This document shows positions 36,251-44,604 of a stretch of DNA of 64,000 nt, piece after piece. The stretch's first letter is position 1. Each line of letters opens with the position of its first letter. The DNA is taken from contig JAEZTV010000005.1 in the NCBI GenBank assembly GCA_023421245.1, positions 1 through 64,000 on the forward strand, given 5' to 3'. Source of the stretch: Bacillota bacterium (GTDB lineage Bacteria; Bacillota; Clostridia; Oscillospirales; Ruminococcaceae). The notes beneath the pieces were generated by a model. The model ran no database searches. It had not been told where the DNA came from and saw nothing but the letters and a program-made list of their open reading frames with translations. Made by a program: the position numbers and the translations under genes.

Positions 36251-36757
36251 CTACTCATCCCCGTCCCCGCCGCTTTCTTCCCTTAGCGCAAGCGCACCCT
36301 GCTCAATTGCGCGGTAAAACGGCAGCGCCCCCTCATCCGCAAACTTGTCATCCATCTCCGCCAATCGCTCCAGCGCCTTAAGCCGGTCAAAAAACTTTAT
36401 CTCAAACCCGCCGCCTTTGGGCCGCTTGATCTCCGAGATGCAGAACAGGTCAAGCCGCTGGATGTCGCTGGCCGTGTACTCATCACTGCACAGCAGCTCC
36501 ACCGCGTCCGCAATGCTGCCAAACGCAAGGCGCTCCAGCCCCACCCGCACACTCTTTGCCCTTTTTTTCTGCTCGCCGCACAGCGATTGAATCCGTGCTG
36601 CAATCATTTCATTGCGCAGCAGGCGCGCGGCTGTTTTCTCTGCAAACAACCCACCGTACCCGGCACGCGCGGCAGCCTCTCTGGCATTTTGTGTCACCGC
36701 ATAGTGCCAGCAAAACAACTCCTCGCGCTCGGTGAGTACCCCACCCGTCTTTGCCAT
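36251..36757 (-). CDS. Terminase small subunit (XtmA-like)
   Basis: A 168-residue DNA-recognition subunit of the Terminase_2 family. The N-terminal LTEREELFCWHYAVTQNAREAAARAGYG is the helix-turn-helix with the conserved N-AA-RAGY pattern, followed by SVRVGLERLAFGSIADAVELL. It is the first gene of the cluster. GGGAGGGAG lies upstream of the ATG. Confidence 0.9.
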   Translation of the reverse strand: MAKTGGVLTEREELFCWHYAVTQNAREAAARAGYGGLFAEKTAARLLRNEMIAARIQSLCGEQKKRAKSVRVGLERLAFGSIADAVELLCSDEYTASDIQRLDLFCISEIKRPKGGGFEIKFFDRLKALERLAEMDDKFADEGALPFYRAIEQGALALREESGGDGDE

Positions 36758-36842
36758 GTTTTTTCTCCCTCCCGCTCATACCCCTCTTTACCTCCCCGCC
36801 CGAATCTTAATAAGTTGCATAGTTTTTATGCCTTTCGGAAAT

Positions 36843-36881
36843 AAAAAGGCCCTTTCCCCGCATTATTTCCAGGGAAAGGGC
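36843..36881 (-). terminator. Terminator upstream of the particle cluster
   Basis: A perfect 10-bp stem (36849-36858 with 36872-36881), with five A residues at 36843-36847 giving a minus-strand U-run. It insulates the terminase gene from minus-strand transcription to its right. Confidence 0.75.
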
Positions 36882-36907
36882 AAAAAGGGCGGATTTATTT
36901 CCGCCCC

Positions 36908-37261
36908 GTAGGCTTCGCAAGAATGGTTTTGGATGCCACCTATGGCGCAGGAACATCAATTTCAGGTACCCCAACAGGAACATGGGGCAAAGCAACAACA
37001 GCCGAGAAAGATGCGTCCGTCGCAGCTCTCAAAAAAGCTTTTGAGAGTATCTATACTGGCGACAGGGTCACGTTTCAAAAAAGAGGGAAAACCGGTGACA
37101 ATGATCAACACGCCATAATTGTAGCTGGAAAAGGCGGAGATAATGTAACAGTATATGACTGCAACTATACCGGCACCGACAAGATTGGCTATTATACTGT
37201 TTCGTACTCAACCCTGATCGACCGTTATGATAGAATCCGAAGTGGTGTCCATCACAAATAA
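36908..37261 (+). pseudogene. Truncated cysteine-peptidase/CHAP-like remnant
   Basis: The frame encodes the C-terminal ~110 residues of a secreted amidase-like protein: IYTGDRVTFQKRG, then QHAIIVAGKGGDNVTVYDCNYTG, the His-containing half of a CHAP/NlpC-like fold. The catalytic-cysteine half and any signal peptide are missing; the frame simply runs open leftwards into the terminator at 36843. No start with a binding site exists. It looks like a leftover of a larger gene cut at the cluster border. Confidence 0.6.
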
Positions 37262-37276
37262 ATAGCGGGGCTAACA

Positions 37277-37314
37277 AGAAGGCAGTATTGTAATCAATTC
37301 CAATACTGCCTTCT
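37277..37314. terminator. Hairpin between the peptidase remnant and a lipoprotein gene
   Basis: A perfect 14-bp stem (37277-37290 with 37301-37314) with a ten-base loop lies between convergent genes. The T-tracts are poor, so it may be a degraded bidirectional terminator. Confidence 0.55.
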
Positions 37315-37353
37315 GCTTGGTCTTGTTCCGTTGTTAATCCTGAAACAATAGTT

Positions 37354-38079
37354 TCATTGTAGAAACCTCTTAAAATCTTCATCAAATAATTCATATGAAA
37401 TATATTCTACCGTCTGTTTATCCACTATTTTCAATCTAAGCGTTCCGGCCGGAATTGCTAGACCATCCGGCATTTGAATTCCGTTGAGCAACATCCACGA
37501 TGATGGATTTGGTTCCTCTTCATCCTCTGCCAATGGACAATGAATGCCAACATCAATGATGAGATAATCGGCATTTTGTTCCGCTGCGAGCGCCAACGTA
37601 TACCACCCGCTATTGCTGCCTACTACTAAATAATAGGTATCGTCCTTAGCACTGTAAAACTGTGATGTTCTTAAATACTCTGTCGTTACATCAAACCGTT
37701 CTTGAATAGCCGCTTCAACTTGATTGGCGGGAGCGTTTGCATATTCGGATTCATAAATGCCTTCGGCATCTACCGGAAGCTTTAGATAATTATTGTTAGC
37801 ACACATTAAAACAAAATCGTCCGCCTTTATCTCTGATACGCTGTCCCAAGAATAGTACCAGACCGTCCCGCCTGAAACAAGGGGCTGCAAATAAGAGCTG
37901 TCAACTGCTTCCAAATCTGATAAATCAATGCGAGAAAAATAATCAGGATGTTCGCTTGATTCCCGCATCTGAATATCTGCAGAAACATCTGCCGAGCCTT
38001 CCCAAATAACCTCCGGCTTGCATGCAGAAAACGCTGAAACAATGATTATCACAAACACAAGCAGCTGTATTTTGTTCAT
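37354..38079 (-). CDS. Lipoprotein of unknown function (paralogue of the gene at 58944)
   Basis: A 241-residue lipoprotein with a signal peptide ending at the lipobox SAFSAC. It contains FDVTTEYLRTSQFY and DYLIIDVGI, which align with FDVTSDFLRTSRGY and RLMITVGI in the lipoprotein gene at 58944-59726, so the two are diverged paralogues. The function is unknown. It is more AT-rich than the chromosome around it and lies within the accessory patch downstream of rplQ. The ATG at 38079 starts a normal signal peptide. Confidence 0.75.
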   Translation of the reverse strand: MNKIQLLVFVIIIVSAFSACKPEVIWEGSADVSADIQMRESSEHPDYFSRIDLSDLEAVDSSYLQPLVSGGTVWYYSWDSVSEIKADDFVLMCANNNYLKLPVDAEGIYESEYANAPANQVEAAIQERFDVTTEYLRTSQFYSAKDDTYYLVVGSNSGWYTLALAAEQNADYLIIDVGIHCPLAEDEEEPNPSSWMLLNGIQMPDGLAIPAGTLRLKIVDKQTVEYISYELFDEDFKRFLQ

Positions 38080-38239
38080 ATTATTTAAGCCGACAATCAA
38101 TCTTCTCATTATTTCCCTCTATCTTCTTAATTTGCGCGGAATATTTCTATGCAATATTTTTATAGAAATTCTATATTATGGTTATTATATCGTTATCCAA
38201 CTGGTAAGTCAAGGTTAGTTTTCATAATTCAAATTATAT

Positions 38240-38388
38240 CTGCACACAAAAAAGGAGCACCCATACGGGAGCTCCTTTTGCTTTATTGCGGTTATTACAC
38301 CAGTTCGATGATCGCCATCTCCGCAGCATCGCCGCGGCGGGGGCCTATCTTGATGATGCGCGTGTAGCCGCCATTGCGGTCGGCGTAC
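38240..38388 (-). repeat. Duplicated 3' end of rplQ with its terminator
   Basis: 149 bases match 41246-41394 with seven differences. The copy encodes the last ~30 residues of L17, identical in protein sequence, plus the stop and terminator hairpin. It has no start and is cut abruptly at 38388, next to the lipoprotein gene. Confidence 0.95.
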
Positions 38389-38402
38389 CTACACAATTAG
38401 TA

Positions 38403-39656
38403 TTACATCAAGAAACTAAAGACTTCCGTCCAATACGCAAGCCCTTTGCCCGCCACCAAAAACACAACATGATACGCACCGTTTCGGTCTGTCCCCGCAA
38501 ACAGCACCTCGCTGTAGGTTGGGTCGTATCCCTGCGGCGGCACAACAAAGCCTTCGATGGGCTTGTGATGGCGAAATACCTCTCGGTATCTTTGTTCGGG
38601 GGTGTACAGAGCAAAGATATGGTAGACGGTCTTGTTTTTGTCGGTGACATAGAACTCCAAAAGCAGCCCTTCTGTATCACCCAGCTTATATGCACGCCTT
38701 GGAAACTTCTTGTTGATTACTTCATACTGGGAATGCGGGTAGCGTTCTGCGACCAGAACTTCTGCCTGCGGTGTTAATGTGACGGGGGCAATTTCACCGA
38801 GGACGGCGACGGTATTGACCCCTTCCATCCCCAATTTAAAATCCATAAAAATCTCGTCCCCATAATCGCCGGGTATCATGTTTCCTTGATATGCTCCGAT
38901 ATGCTTAAATCCGCTGTACAGGTCAAAAATCTGCCCGTTCAGAGCAGGGAAAAGCAGCTCCGGCGCAAGCGCGGTTTCCTCCCCGTGATATTTGACATAT
39001 TCGGTTGCACGGTTGCACACAATCACATCAAAGTCGCTGTGCCCGTTCACAGAGCCGTCTTTGGGTGAACTCGGCTCAAACGACACCTGTATCCTGTTTT
39101 TTATATCAACGGCGCTCCAAACCTCATCTTTTAACAGGTACAGAATAGCGTCGGCGGATTGGCGTGCACCGGGTCTTTCAAACTTGTAGGCTCGAAAGAT
39201 TTGGTCGTACTCCGCCGAAACAATGACCTGATACGCGGCATTAACGACGCCGTACTTTTCGTCTTTCTGAATAATGCTGAAATGATTTTCTTCATCGAAG
39301 AATCTTATGTTATCGTACGGCAGTACATTCCCGTCTTTGTCTAACTTTACCCAGACACCATTCACCTTTGCTCTATGTATCCCACGGTCAAAACCCTCAC
39401 CTTGATAAACAGGTGGTAACTCATAGTCGCCAAGTGTAGTAATAACGGCTGTAACGCCCAACAATGTATCGACTCGCATTGGCCCGTTCCACTCCTTATT
39501 TTCGGAAGACACGGGCTGCGACTGCGGTTCAGAGCAAATTGCGCTGTTATCGGGCATATGAATACTGCTTGCAGGAATCGTTGTATTTGCAGGAGCGCAG
39601 GCAAAAAGAAATGTGGATATTAACATCACAATAACCTTAAACAGTGTCTTTTTTAT
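38403..39656 (-). CDS. Lipoprotein with WG-repeat-like segments
   Basis: A 417-residue product if translation starts at an ATA at 39656, which has AGGAG nine bases upstream and supplies the basic start (KKTLFKVIV) of a lipoprotein signal ending in FLFAC. The nearest GTG/ATG (39629) would leave a ten-residue signal without charge. The body has WG-type segments (NGVWVKLDKDGNVLPYDNI, EKYGVVNAAYQVIVSAEYDQI). The function is unknown. It abuts the rplQ duplication (14 bases), so its 3' end lies at the junction. Confidence 0.7.
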   Translation of the reverse strand: MKKTLFKVIVMLISTFLFACAPANTTIPASSIHMPDNSAICSEPQSQPVSSENKEWNGPMRVDTLLGVTAVITTLGDYELPPVYQGEGFDRGIHRAKVNGVWVKLDKDGNVLPYDNIRFFDEENHFSIIQKDEKYGVVNAAYQVIVSAEYDQIFRAYKFERPGARQSADAILYLLKDEVWSAVDIKNRIQVSFEPSSPKDGSVNGHSDFDVIVCNRATEYVKYHGEETALAPELLFPALNGQIFDLYSGFKHIGAYQGNMIPGDYGDEIFMDFKLGMEGVNTVAVLGEIAPVTLTPQAEVLVAERYPHSQYEVINKKFPRRAYKLGDTEGLLLEFYVTDKNKTVYHIFALYTPEQRYREVFRHHKPIEGFVVPPQGYDPTYSEVLFAGTDRNGAYHVVFLVAGKGLAYWTEVFSFLM

Positions 39657-39743
39657 TGTGCCTCGCTCCTTTATTATTTGATTTCGGGTCGTTACTTGTA
39701 ACGACCCGAAGTTTATTAAAAGAGGTATATATACTGCTTATTA

Positions 39744-40889
39744 TTAGCACCAATACCAGAAGTAGTAGTAAGGTTTTAAGGTTTTAAGCGTAGAACCATA
39801 ATCCGGTATTGTGGTTGTATATCCATTCATAATCTGAATATGCGTGTGATAACCGCCTGGTCCGCGTGTATCTTCTGTGCCAATAAGATCGCCTTGTAAA
39901 ACTGAACTTGTACTTGCACTACTCCAATTGCCGTGTAGATACTGAACCGTCACATTTAGATTAGCGTTATAAACCTGATATTTAGAAAGTACATCCGTGC
40001 TTCCTAACACTCTTTGGACAACTATACCATCTGAGATACTATATAAGGGGGTATTGTAACCTCTATTCACATCAACCCCTTGGTGAAATGAATTTGACGT
40101 AGAAGAAGTTTCTTCGCCCCATAAAAAGTAATTGTAACTTGTACCAGAACTATTTGATCGATTATAGAGGGTTTGTGTCATATCCGAGGTATCATACAAA
40201 TGAGAAGCAAGCATATCGCATTTTAGTGTATATGCTAGAGTTCCTTCAACAGGTTGTAACGGCAGTGAAACGTTTTGTCCTTGGTAAGAGGTGGAGGTTG
40301 GGTAGGATGAAGATTGAAAATGAACATTATTCTCGGTTAATAGGTTGTAAGCTCTAGTCCCTGTGAATACATGGCATGAACTGCTCATAGGTGTGATGCT
40401 TGATGATAATCTCTTCAAATCTTGAAGAAGTTTTGAATTGTCATCATCTTCATAAAGCCATGGTACTATTCCATTTTCCATAGCAACTTGTATTTGTTGC
40501 TTATTAAGACCACGCTTCATAAATATTTGTTCAACTCTATCTTTTGTTTCAATTGCGTCCAGGATTAAAGTCTCTTCGTCTACATAATTTATTATGTAGA
40601 CGGGTTTTACGATTTCACCAGTTTTCAGCAGATCAGCTACCTCGCCATTGGTAATAACGGCAATCTTGTCATCTTCTATACCCATTGCACGAAGAAGATC
40701 AGCTTGTTTTTCCGTGAGTTTAACAGTGTTCCCACGCAGAGATAAATGTTTCTGATATAAAGCATCCAGAGTCGCCTGATCTGCAACATACTCTGTGGAT
40801 TCTTCATGAGCGGAAGTGTCAGCAAAAGCCAACGTAGCTAATAACCCTGTCAGAATTACCACCGCTATCATAGCTATTAACTTTTTAAT
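39744..40889 (-). CDS. Secreted M23-type metallopeptidase-like protein
   Basis: About 381 residues. A signal peptide (LIAMIAVVILTGLLATLAFA) is complete only if translation starts at an ATT at 40889, five bases after AGGAGG; the first ATG (40871) leaves a signal lacking lysines. The C-terminal domain has the M23/LytM zinc motifs HQGVDVN and YHTHIQI plus GDLIGTEDTRG, so it may cut peptidoglycan crosslinks or be a lantibiotic-like immunity enzyme. DNA is AT-rich compared with neighbours. The 355 bases upstream (40890-41245) are AT-rich with no gene seen. Confidence 0.75.
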   Translation of the reverse strand: MKKLIAMIAVVILTGLLATLAFADTSAHEESTEYVADQATLDALYQKHLSLRGNTVKLTEKQADLLRAMGIEDDKIAVITNGEVADLLKTGEIVKPVYIINYVDEETLILDAIETKDRVEQIFMKRGLNKQQIQVAMENGIVPWLYEDDDNSKLLQDLKRLSSSITPMSSSCHVFTGTRAYNLLTENNVHFQSSSYPTSTSYQGQNVSLPLQPVEGTLAYTLKCDMLASHLYDTSDMTQTLYNRSNSSGTSYNYFLWGEETSSTSNSFHQGVDVNRGYNTPLYSISDGIVVQRVLGSTDVLSKYQVYNANLNVTVQYLHGNWSSASTSSVLQGDLIGTEDTRGPGGYHTHIQIMNGYTTTIPDYGSTLKTLKPYYYFWYWC

Positions 40890-41245
40890 TTTGTCCTCCT
40901 CATTGTGTAAATATCTCGTAATGGAGTTCTAGCAACAATTCGAATGTTATTTCAAGCTAATCATAACAGCATGTCCCATTGCTCGACTATTTCGCGAATT
41001 TACATATACAGTGGCCAACTATTGTTATATAGCATTGAAAAAATTAAATTGTAGGAACTATCCATTTCATTTTCAATATAACTCAAACACTTCCAATTGT
41101 CAACATAATTATCCATATTTGTATATTTTAATTCTTTATGTAATACTGTGGCGGTCTCGTAATGTAGAGGTAAGGGATAATAGTATAACTATCTCCGCCT
41201 AACATCTCTCCCAGAAGCAATGATTTCTCCCCAAACACATTTTCC

Positions 41246-41394
41246 CTGCACACAAAAAAGGAGCACCCATGCGGGAGCTCCTTTTGCTTTATTGTGGTTA
41301 TTACACCAGCTCGATGATCGCCATCTCGGCGGCATCGCCGCGTCGCGGGCCTATCTTGATGATGCGCGTGTAGCCGCCATTGCGGTCGGCGTAC
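41246..41394 (-). repeat. Intact-side copy of the rplQ 3' end repeat
   Basis: The partner of 38240-38388, covering the last part of rplQ and its terminator. Homology stops at the same relative points on both sides. Confidence 0.95.
41254..41285 (-). terminator. Terminator after rplQ
   Basis: A 9-bp stem (41256-41264 with 41277-41285) with a small inner CCC/GGG hairpin; A residues at 41254-41259 give the minus-strand U-run. Confidence 0.85.
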
Positions 41395-41651
41395 TTGGGC
41401 GCAATCTCGTCAAACAGCTTCTTCGTCACCGTCTCTTTGGTCACAAAGGCCATCACCTGACGCTTGGAGTGCAGATCCTGCGTCTTGCCGATGGTAATCA
41501 TCTTCTCAGCCATGGCGCCAACTTCTTTTGCTCTTGTCACGGTGGTCTCGATCTTTCCGTTTTCCAGCAGATACGTTACCATCGCGCGCAGCATCGCCCT
41601 TCTTTGGTCTGAGGGTCTGCCGAGTTTTCTTGTACCGGGCATCGAATTCAC
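41301..41651 (-). CDS. rplQ: 50S ribosomal protein L17
   Basis: A 116-residue L17, last gene of the alpha operon. It opens with the conserved LGRPSDQRRAMLRAM and ends in the AAEMAIIELV typical of Firmicutes L17, where it lines the exit side of the 50S subunit. Its 3' 90 bases recur at 38240-38388, but this copy is complete. Confidence 0.98.
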   Translation of the reverse strand: MNSMPGTRKLGRPSDQRRAMLRAMVTYLLENGKIETTVTRAKEVGAMAEKMITIGKTQDLHSKRQVMAFVTKETVTKKLFDEIAPKYADRNGGYTRIIKIGPRRGDAAEMAIIELV

Positions 41652-41697
41652 TCCTTACCCTGTTAAACCTGCCGTTTGTTATGGCAGAGGTTTTCAG

Positions 41698-42648
41698 TTA
41701 TTCTTCTTCTTTTCTAAGGCTAAATCCGAGAGCGTGAAGCTTTTGCACAACCTCTTCGAGCGACTTCTTGCCCAGGTTGCGCACCTTCATCATCTCTTCC
41801 TCGCTTCTGCTAATTAAATCCTGAACCGTGTTAATGCCCGCCCGCTTTAAGCAGTTAAACGAACGAACAGACAGGTCAAGCTCCTCAATGGTCATCTCAA
41901 GGACCTTATCCATACCATTGTCACTCTTTTCGACCATAATCTCGGTGTGATATGCCTCATCCGAGAGATCGGCGAACAGATTGAGATGGTCGTTGAGGAC
42001 CTTGGCAGCGAGAGATACGGATTCCTTCGCAGAAAGAGTCGCATCGGTCCATACCTCAAGCGTCAGCTTATCATAGTCGGTAATTTGCCCTACGCGGGTG
42101 TTCTCAACGTTGTAATTCACCTTAAGAACCGGCGTGTAGATGCTGTCCACCGGAATTACTCCAATAGCAGTCTGCAGTGTTTGCTTGTTGCGCTCCGCCG
42201 GCACATAACCGCGTCCTCTGTCCAGGGTAATCTCCATATAGAGCTTTGCGCCCGCAGACAGCGTCGCAATGTGCATCGCGGGATCAAGGATCTCAACCTC
42301 AGAGTTTGCTTTAATGCTGCCGGCCGTTACCTCACACTCACCCTCGGCATCAATATATACCGTGGTGGGTGCATCGCCGTAAAGCTTTGCGGCAAGCCCC
42401 TTGATGTTGAGAATGATCTCTGTCACATCTTCCTTTACTCCGGGTACGGTCGAAAACTCGTGTTGAATTCCGTCAATCTTAACCGATGTGACGGCAACAC
42501 CAGGAAGCGAGGAGAGCAGCACGCGCCTCAGACTGTTGCCCAGCGTCGTTCCAAAGCCACGCTCAAGCGGCTCTACAACGAACATACCGTAAGAACCGTC
42601 CGATTGCAGGTCAATCGTGTCGATTTTTGGCTTTTCGATTTCTATCAT
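41698..42648 (-). CDS. rpoA: RNA polymerase alpha subunit
   Basis: A 316-residue alpha subunit. The N-terminal dimerisation domain (FGTTLGNSLRRVLLSSLPG) is followed by a linker and the C-terminal domain that binds UP elements and activators (ELDLSVRSFNCLKRAGINTVQDL). It lies between rpsD and rplQ, as usual. Confidence 0.98.
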   Translation of the reverse strand: MIEIEKPKIDTIDLQSDGSYGMFVVEPLERGFGTTLGNSLRRVLLSSLPGVAVTSVKIDGIQHEFSTVPGVKEDVTEIILNIKGLAAKLYGDAPTTVYIDAEGECEVTAGSIKANSEVEILDPAMHIATLSAGAKLYMEITLDRGRGYVPAERNKQTLQTAIGVIPVDSIYTPVLKVNYNVENTRVGQITDYDKLTLEVWTDATLSAKESVSLAAKVLNDHLNLFADLSDEAYHTEIMVEKSDNGMDKVLEMTIEELDLSVRSFNCLKRAGINTVQDLISRSEEEMMKVRNLGKKSLEEVVQKLHALGFSLRKEEE

Positions 42649-42723
42649 CTAAAACCCTCCTATCAGGCAGCACGGTGGCTGCCGGTAAATACGCTTTCCC
42701 TTGCCGATTTTACATCCCATCCG

Positions 42724-43350
42724 TTACTTGGAGTAGTACTCAACGATCAGATGCTCCCCAACATTAAGATCAATTTCCTCGCGGTCAGGCAGTCTGTCAT
42801 ACGTTCCGGTAAAAGCATCGCGGTTAACGCTCAGCCACTGCGGTACAGGCCGTGCTCCGTTTTTCTCTGCGATTGTCTTGAACTTCTCGCTTGCACGGCT
42901 CTTTTCGGCAACAGAAATTTCGTCGCCAACCTTGCACTGATAAGACGGAATATTTACCTTTTTACCGTTTACCTTAAAGTGACCGTGTGTAACAAGCTGT
43001 CTTGCCTCGGCACGCGAATTTGCAAAGCCCAGACGATATGCAATGTTATCCAGACGGTTCTCCAGAATGCGAAGCAGGTTTTCACCCGTAATGCCCTGAC
43101 GGCGCGCTGCAATCTCAAAATATCCCTCAAACTGGTTCTCCAGCACGCCGTAATAGCGTCTTGCAGACTGCTTTGCGCGCAGCTGAATCCCATACTCCGA
43201 GGTCTTCTTGCGTCCCTGTCCATGCTGACCGGGCACATAAGAGCGGCGGCTAATCGAGCATTTATCGGTATAGCAGCGTTCACCCTTTAAAAACAGCTTC
43301 TGCCCTTCGCGGCGGCAAAGCTTGCATACAGCCTCTGTATATCTTGCCAT
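42724..43350 (-). CDS. rpsD: 30S ribosomal protein S4
   Basis: A 208-residue primary 16S-binding protein with an S4 RNA-binding domain (ARQLVTHGHFKVNGKKVNIPS). The N-terminus carries four cysteines (CKLC, then CYTDKC), so this is the zinc-containing form. In relatives S4 also autoregulates this operon. Confidence 0.98.
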   Translation of the reverse strand: MARYTEAVCKLCRREGQKLFLKGERCYTDKCSISRRSYVPGQHGQGRKKTSEYGIQLRAKQSARRYYGVLENQFEGYFEIAARRQGITGENLLRILENRLDNIAYRLGFANSRAEARQLVTHGHFKVNGKKVNIPSYQCKVGDEISVAEKSRASEKFKTIAEKNGARPVPQWLSVNRDAFTGTYDRLPDREEIDLNVGEHLIVEYYSK

Positions 43351-43377
43351 AATGGTTACACCTCCTGTCTTTCTTTG

Positions 43378-43779
43378 TTATACGCGTCTGCGTTTGGGGG
43401 GGCGGCAGCCGTTGTGGGGAATTGGGGTAACATCCTTAATCATGCTTACCTCAAGCCCTGCAGACTGCAGCGCACGAATAGCGGCCTCACGGCCCGATCC
43501 GGGACCCTTAACAAAAACCTCGACAGATTTCAGACCATGCTCCATCGCGGCGTGTGCAGCGGTTTCTGCGGCAGACTGAGCAGCGAACGGTGTGCTTTTA
43601 CGGGAACCGCGGAAGCCAAGACCGCCCGAACTTGCCCACGAAATAGCGTTGCCCGCAACATCCGTGATCGTAACAATGGTGTTGTTAAAGGTGGACTGAA
43701 TATGAACGGCGCCGCGTTCGATATTCTTACGCTCACGGCGTCTGCGCGATGCGGCTTTTTTAACCGTTTGTTTTGCCAT
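43378..43779 (-). CDS. rpsK: 30S ribosomal protein S11
   Basis: A 133-residue S11, with the conserved HIQSTFNNTIVTITD and the C-terminal PHNGCRPPKRRRV. It forms part of the platform near the mRNA exit. Confidence 0.98.
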   Translation of the reverse strand: MAKQTVKKAASRRRRERKNIERGAVHIQSTFNNTIVTITDVAGNAISWASSGGLGFRGSRKSTPFAAQSAAETAAHAAMEHGLKSVEVFVKGPGSGREAAIRALQSAGLEVSMIKDVTPIPHNGCRPPKRRRV

Positions 43780-43797
43780 GAAATCAAATCCTCCTGC

Positions 43798-44166
43798 TTA
43801 CTTCTTCTTGTTGGCGATGGTCCTTGCGGGACCCTTGCGCGTACGTGCGTTGGTCTTCGTGCGCTGTCCTCTCACCGGAAGACCCTTGCGATGCCGTAAG
43901 CCGCGGTAGCAGCCGATTTCGGTCAATCGCTTGATGTTCAGCGCTGTGTTGCGTCGCAGATCGCCCTCTACCATCAGGTGTTTGTCGATATATTCGCGTA
44001 GTTTGGAAACGTCATCCTCGCTCAGGTCCCTTACCCTTATATCGGGGTTAACACCTGTAGCGGCAATGATCTTTTTTGCTGTTGTTTGGCCAATGCCCAA
44101 AATATAGGTAAGGCCAATCTCGACCCGCTTTTCTCTGGGCAGGTCAACACCGGAAATACGCGCCAT
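43798..44166 (-). CDS. rpsM: 30S ribosomal protein S13
   Basis: A 122-residue S13. It begins MARISGVDLPREKRVEIGLTY and has the basic C-terminal GLPVRGQRTKTNARTRKG that contacts the P-site tRNA. Confidence 0.98.
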   Translation of the reverse strand: MARISGVDLPREKRVEIGLTYILGIGQTTAKKIIAATGVNPDIRVRDLSEDDVSKLREYIDKHLMVEGDLRRNTALNIKRLTEIGCYRGLRHRKGLPVRGQRTKTNARTRKGPARTIANKKK

Positions 44167-44192
44167 TACTGTTGCACCTCCATTGTATTGGT

Positions 44193-44306
44193 TTAGCCCT
44201 GCCGCTGCTTATGCTTGGGATTATTGCATATGACCATAATGCGGCCCTTGCGCTTAATAATCTTGCACTTTTCACAGATGGGCTTAACGGAAGGTCTTAC
44301 TTTCAT
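44193..44306 (-). CDS. rpmJ: 50S ribosomal protein L36
   Basis: A 37-residue protein, MKVRPSVKPICEKCKII and so on, with the Cys-Cys-Cys-His zinc site (CEKC, then CNNPKH). A strong AAGGAGG precedes the ATG. It stands between infA and rpsM as in other Firmicutes. Confidence 0.96.
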   Translation of the reverse strand: MKVRPSVKPICEKCKIIKRKGRIMVICNNPKHKQRQG

Positions 44307-44372
44307 TGTGAAATACCTCCTTGCTTGCGCGCCGCGTGCTTGTGCGCGGCGTGTGCCTTGTGTGTATTAGCG

Positions 44373-44591
44373 TTACTTTGAGCGCCATGTAATGCGCCCC
44401 TTGCTTAGATCGTACGGCGACATCTCAATCGTCACCTTGTCGCCGGGAAGGATACGGATAAAGTTCATGCGAAGCTTACCCGAGATATGGGCGAGGATCT
44501 TGTGCCCATTTTGCAGTTCTACCTGAAACATTGCGTTAGGCAATTTCTCTGTTACCGTACCCTCAACCTCGATTACGTCATCTTTTGACAA
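44373..44591 (-). CDS. infA: Translation initiation factor IF-1
   Basis: A 72-residue OB-fold factor that occupies the ribosomal A site during initiation. The start is a TTG at 44591, eight bases after AAGGAGG, giving the standard SKDDVIEVEGTV opening. The frame is open to an upstream ATG at 44636 that overlaps the KOW gene, but that adds non-family residues. Confidence 0.96.
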   Translation of the reverse strand: MSKDDVIEVEGTVTEKLPNAMFQVELQNGHKILAHISGKLRMNFIRILPGDKVTIEMSPYDLSKGRITWRSK

Positions 44592-44604
44592 GCTTGGTAC
44601 CTCC

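Larger units (their letters stand above)
23082..36757 (-). mobile_element. Phage-derived capsid and contractile-tail cluster lacking a tape measure gene
   Basis: Twenty same-strand genes, many overlapping or a few bases apart, run from the small terminase subunit to a short tail fibre in the order of PBSX-type prophages. Packaging, head, connector, sheath, tube and baseplate genes all look intact. Missing are the tape measure, integrase, excision, repressor, replication, holin and endolysin genes. No att-like repeat was seen at its edges. GC content looks like that of the neighbouring chromosome. It is best read as a domesticated particle locus. Confidence 0.85.

Noticed and set aside
23082..36757. 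Tailocin (headless R-type bacteriocin)
   Set aside because: Capsid, portal, protease and both terminase subunits are present, and no lysis genes are, which is the opposite of a tailocin.
38286..38777. Plus-strand frame over the rplQ duplicate and the lipoprotein 3' end
   Set aside because: It crosses the junction antisense to both and has no support; the duplicate explains its first part.
36758..41245. Integrated element with its own recombinase
   Set aside because: The duplicated rplQ end suggests integration, but no integrase, transposase or resolvase frame is found between the copies.
41947..43290. 447-codon open frame on the plus strand across rpoA and rpsD
   Set aside because: It lies opposite two unquestionable ribosomal operon genes, is rich in Arg, Cys and His as shadow frames are, and has no binding site.
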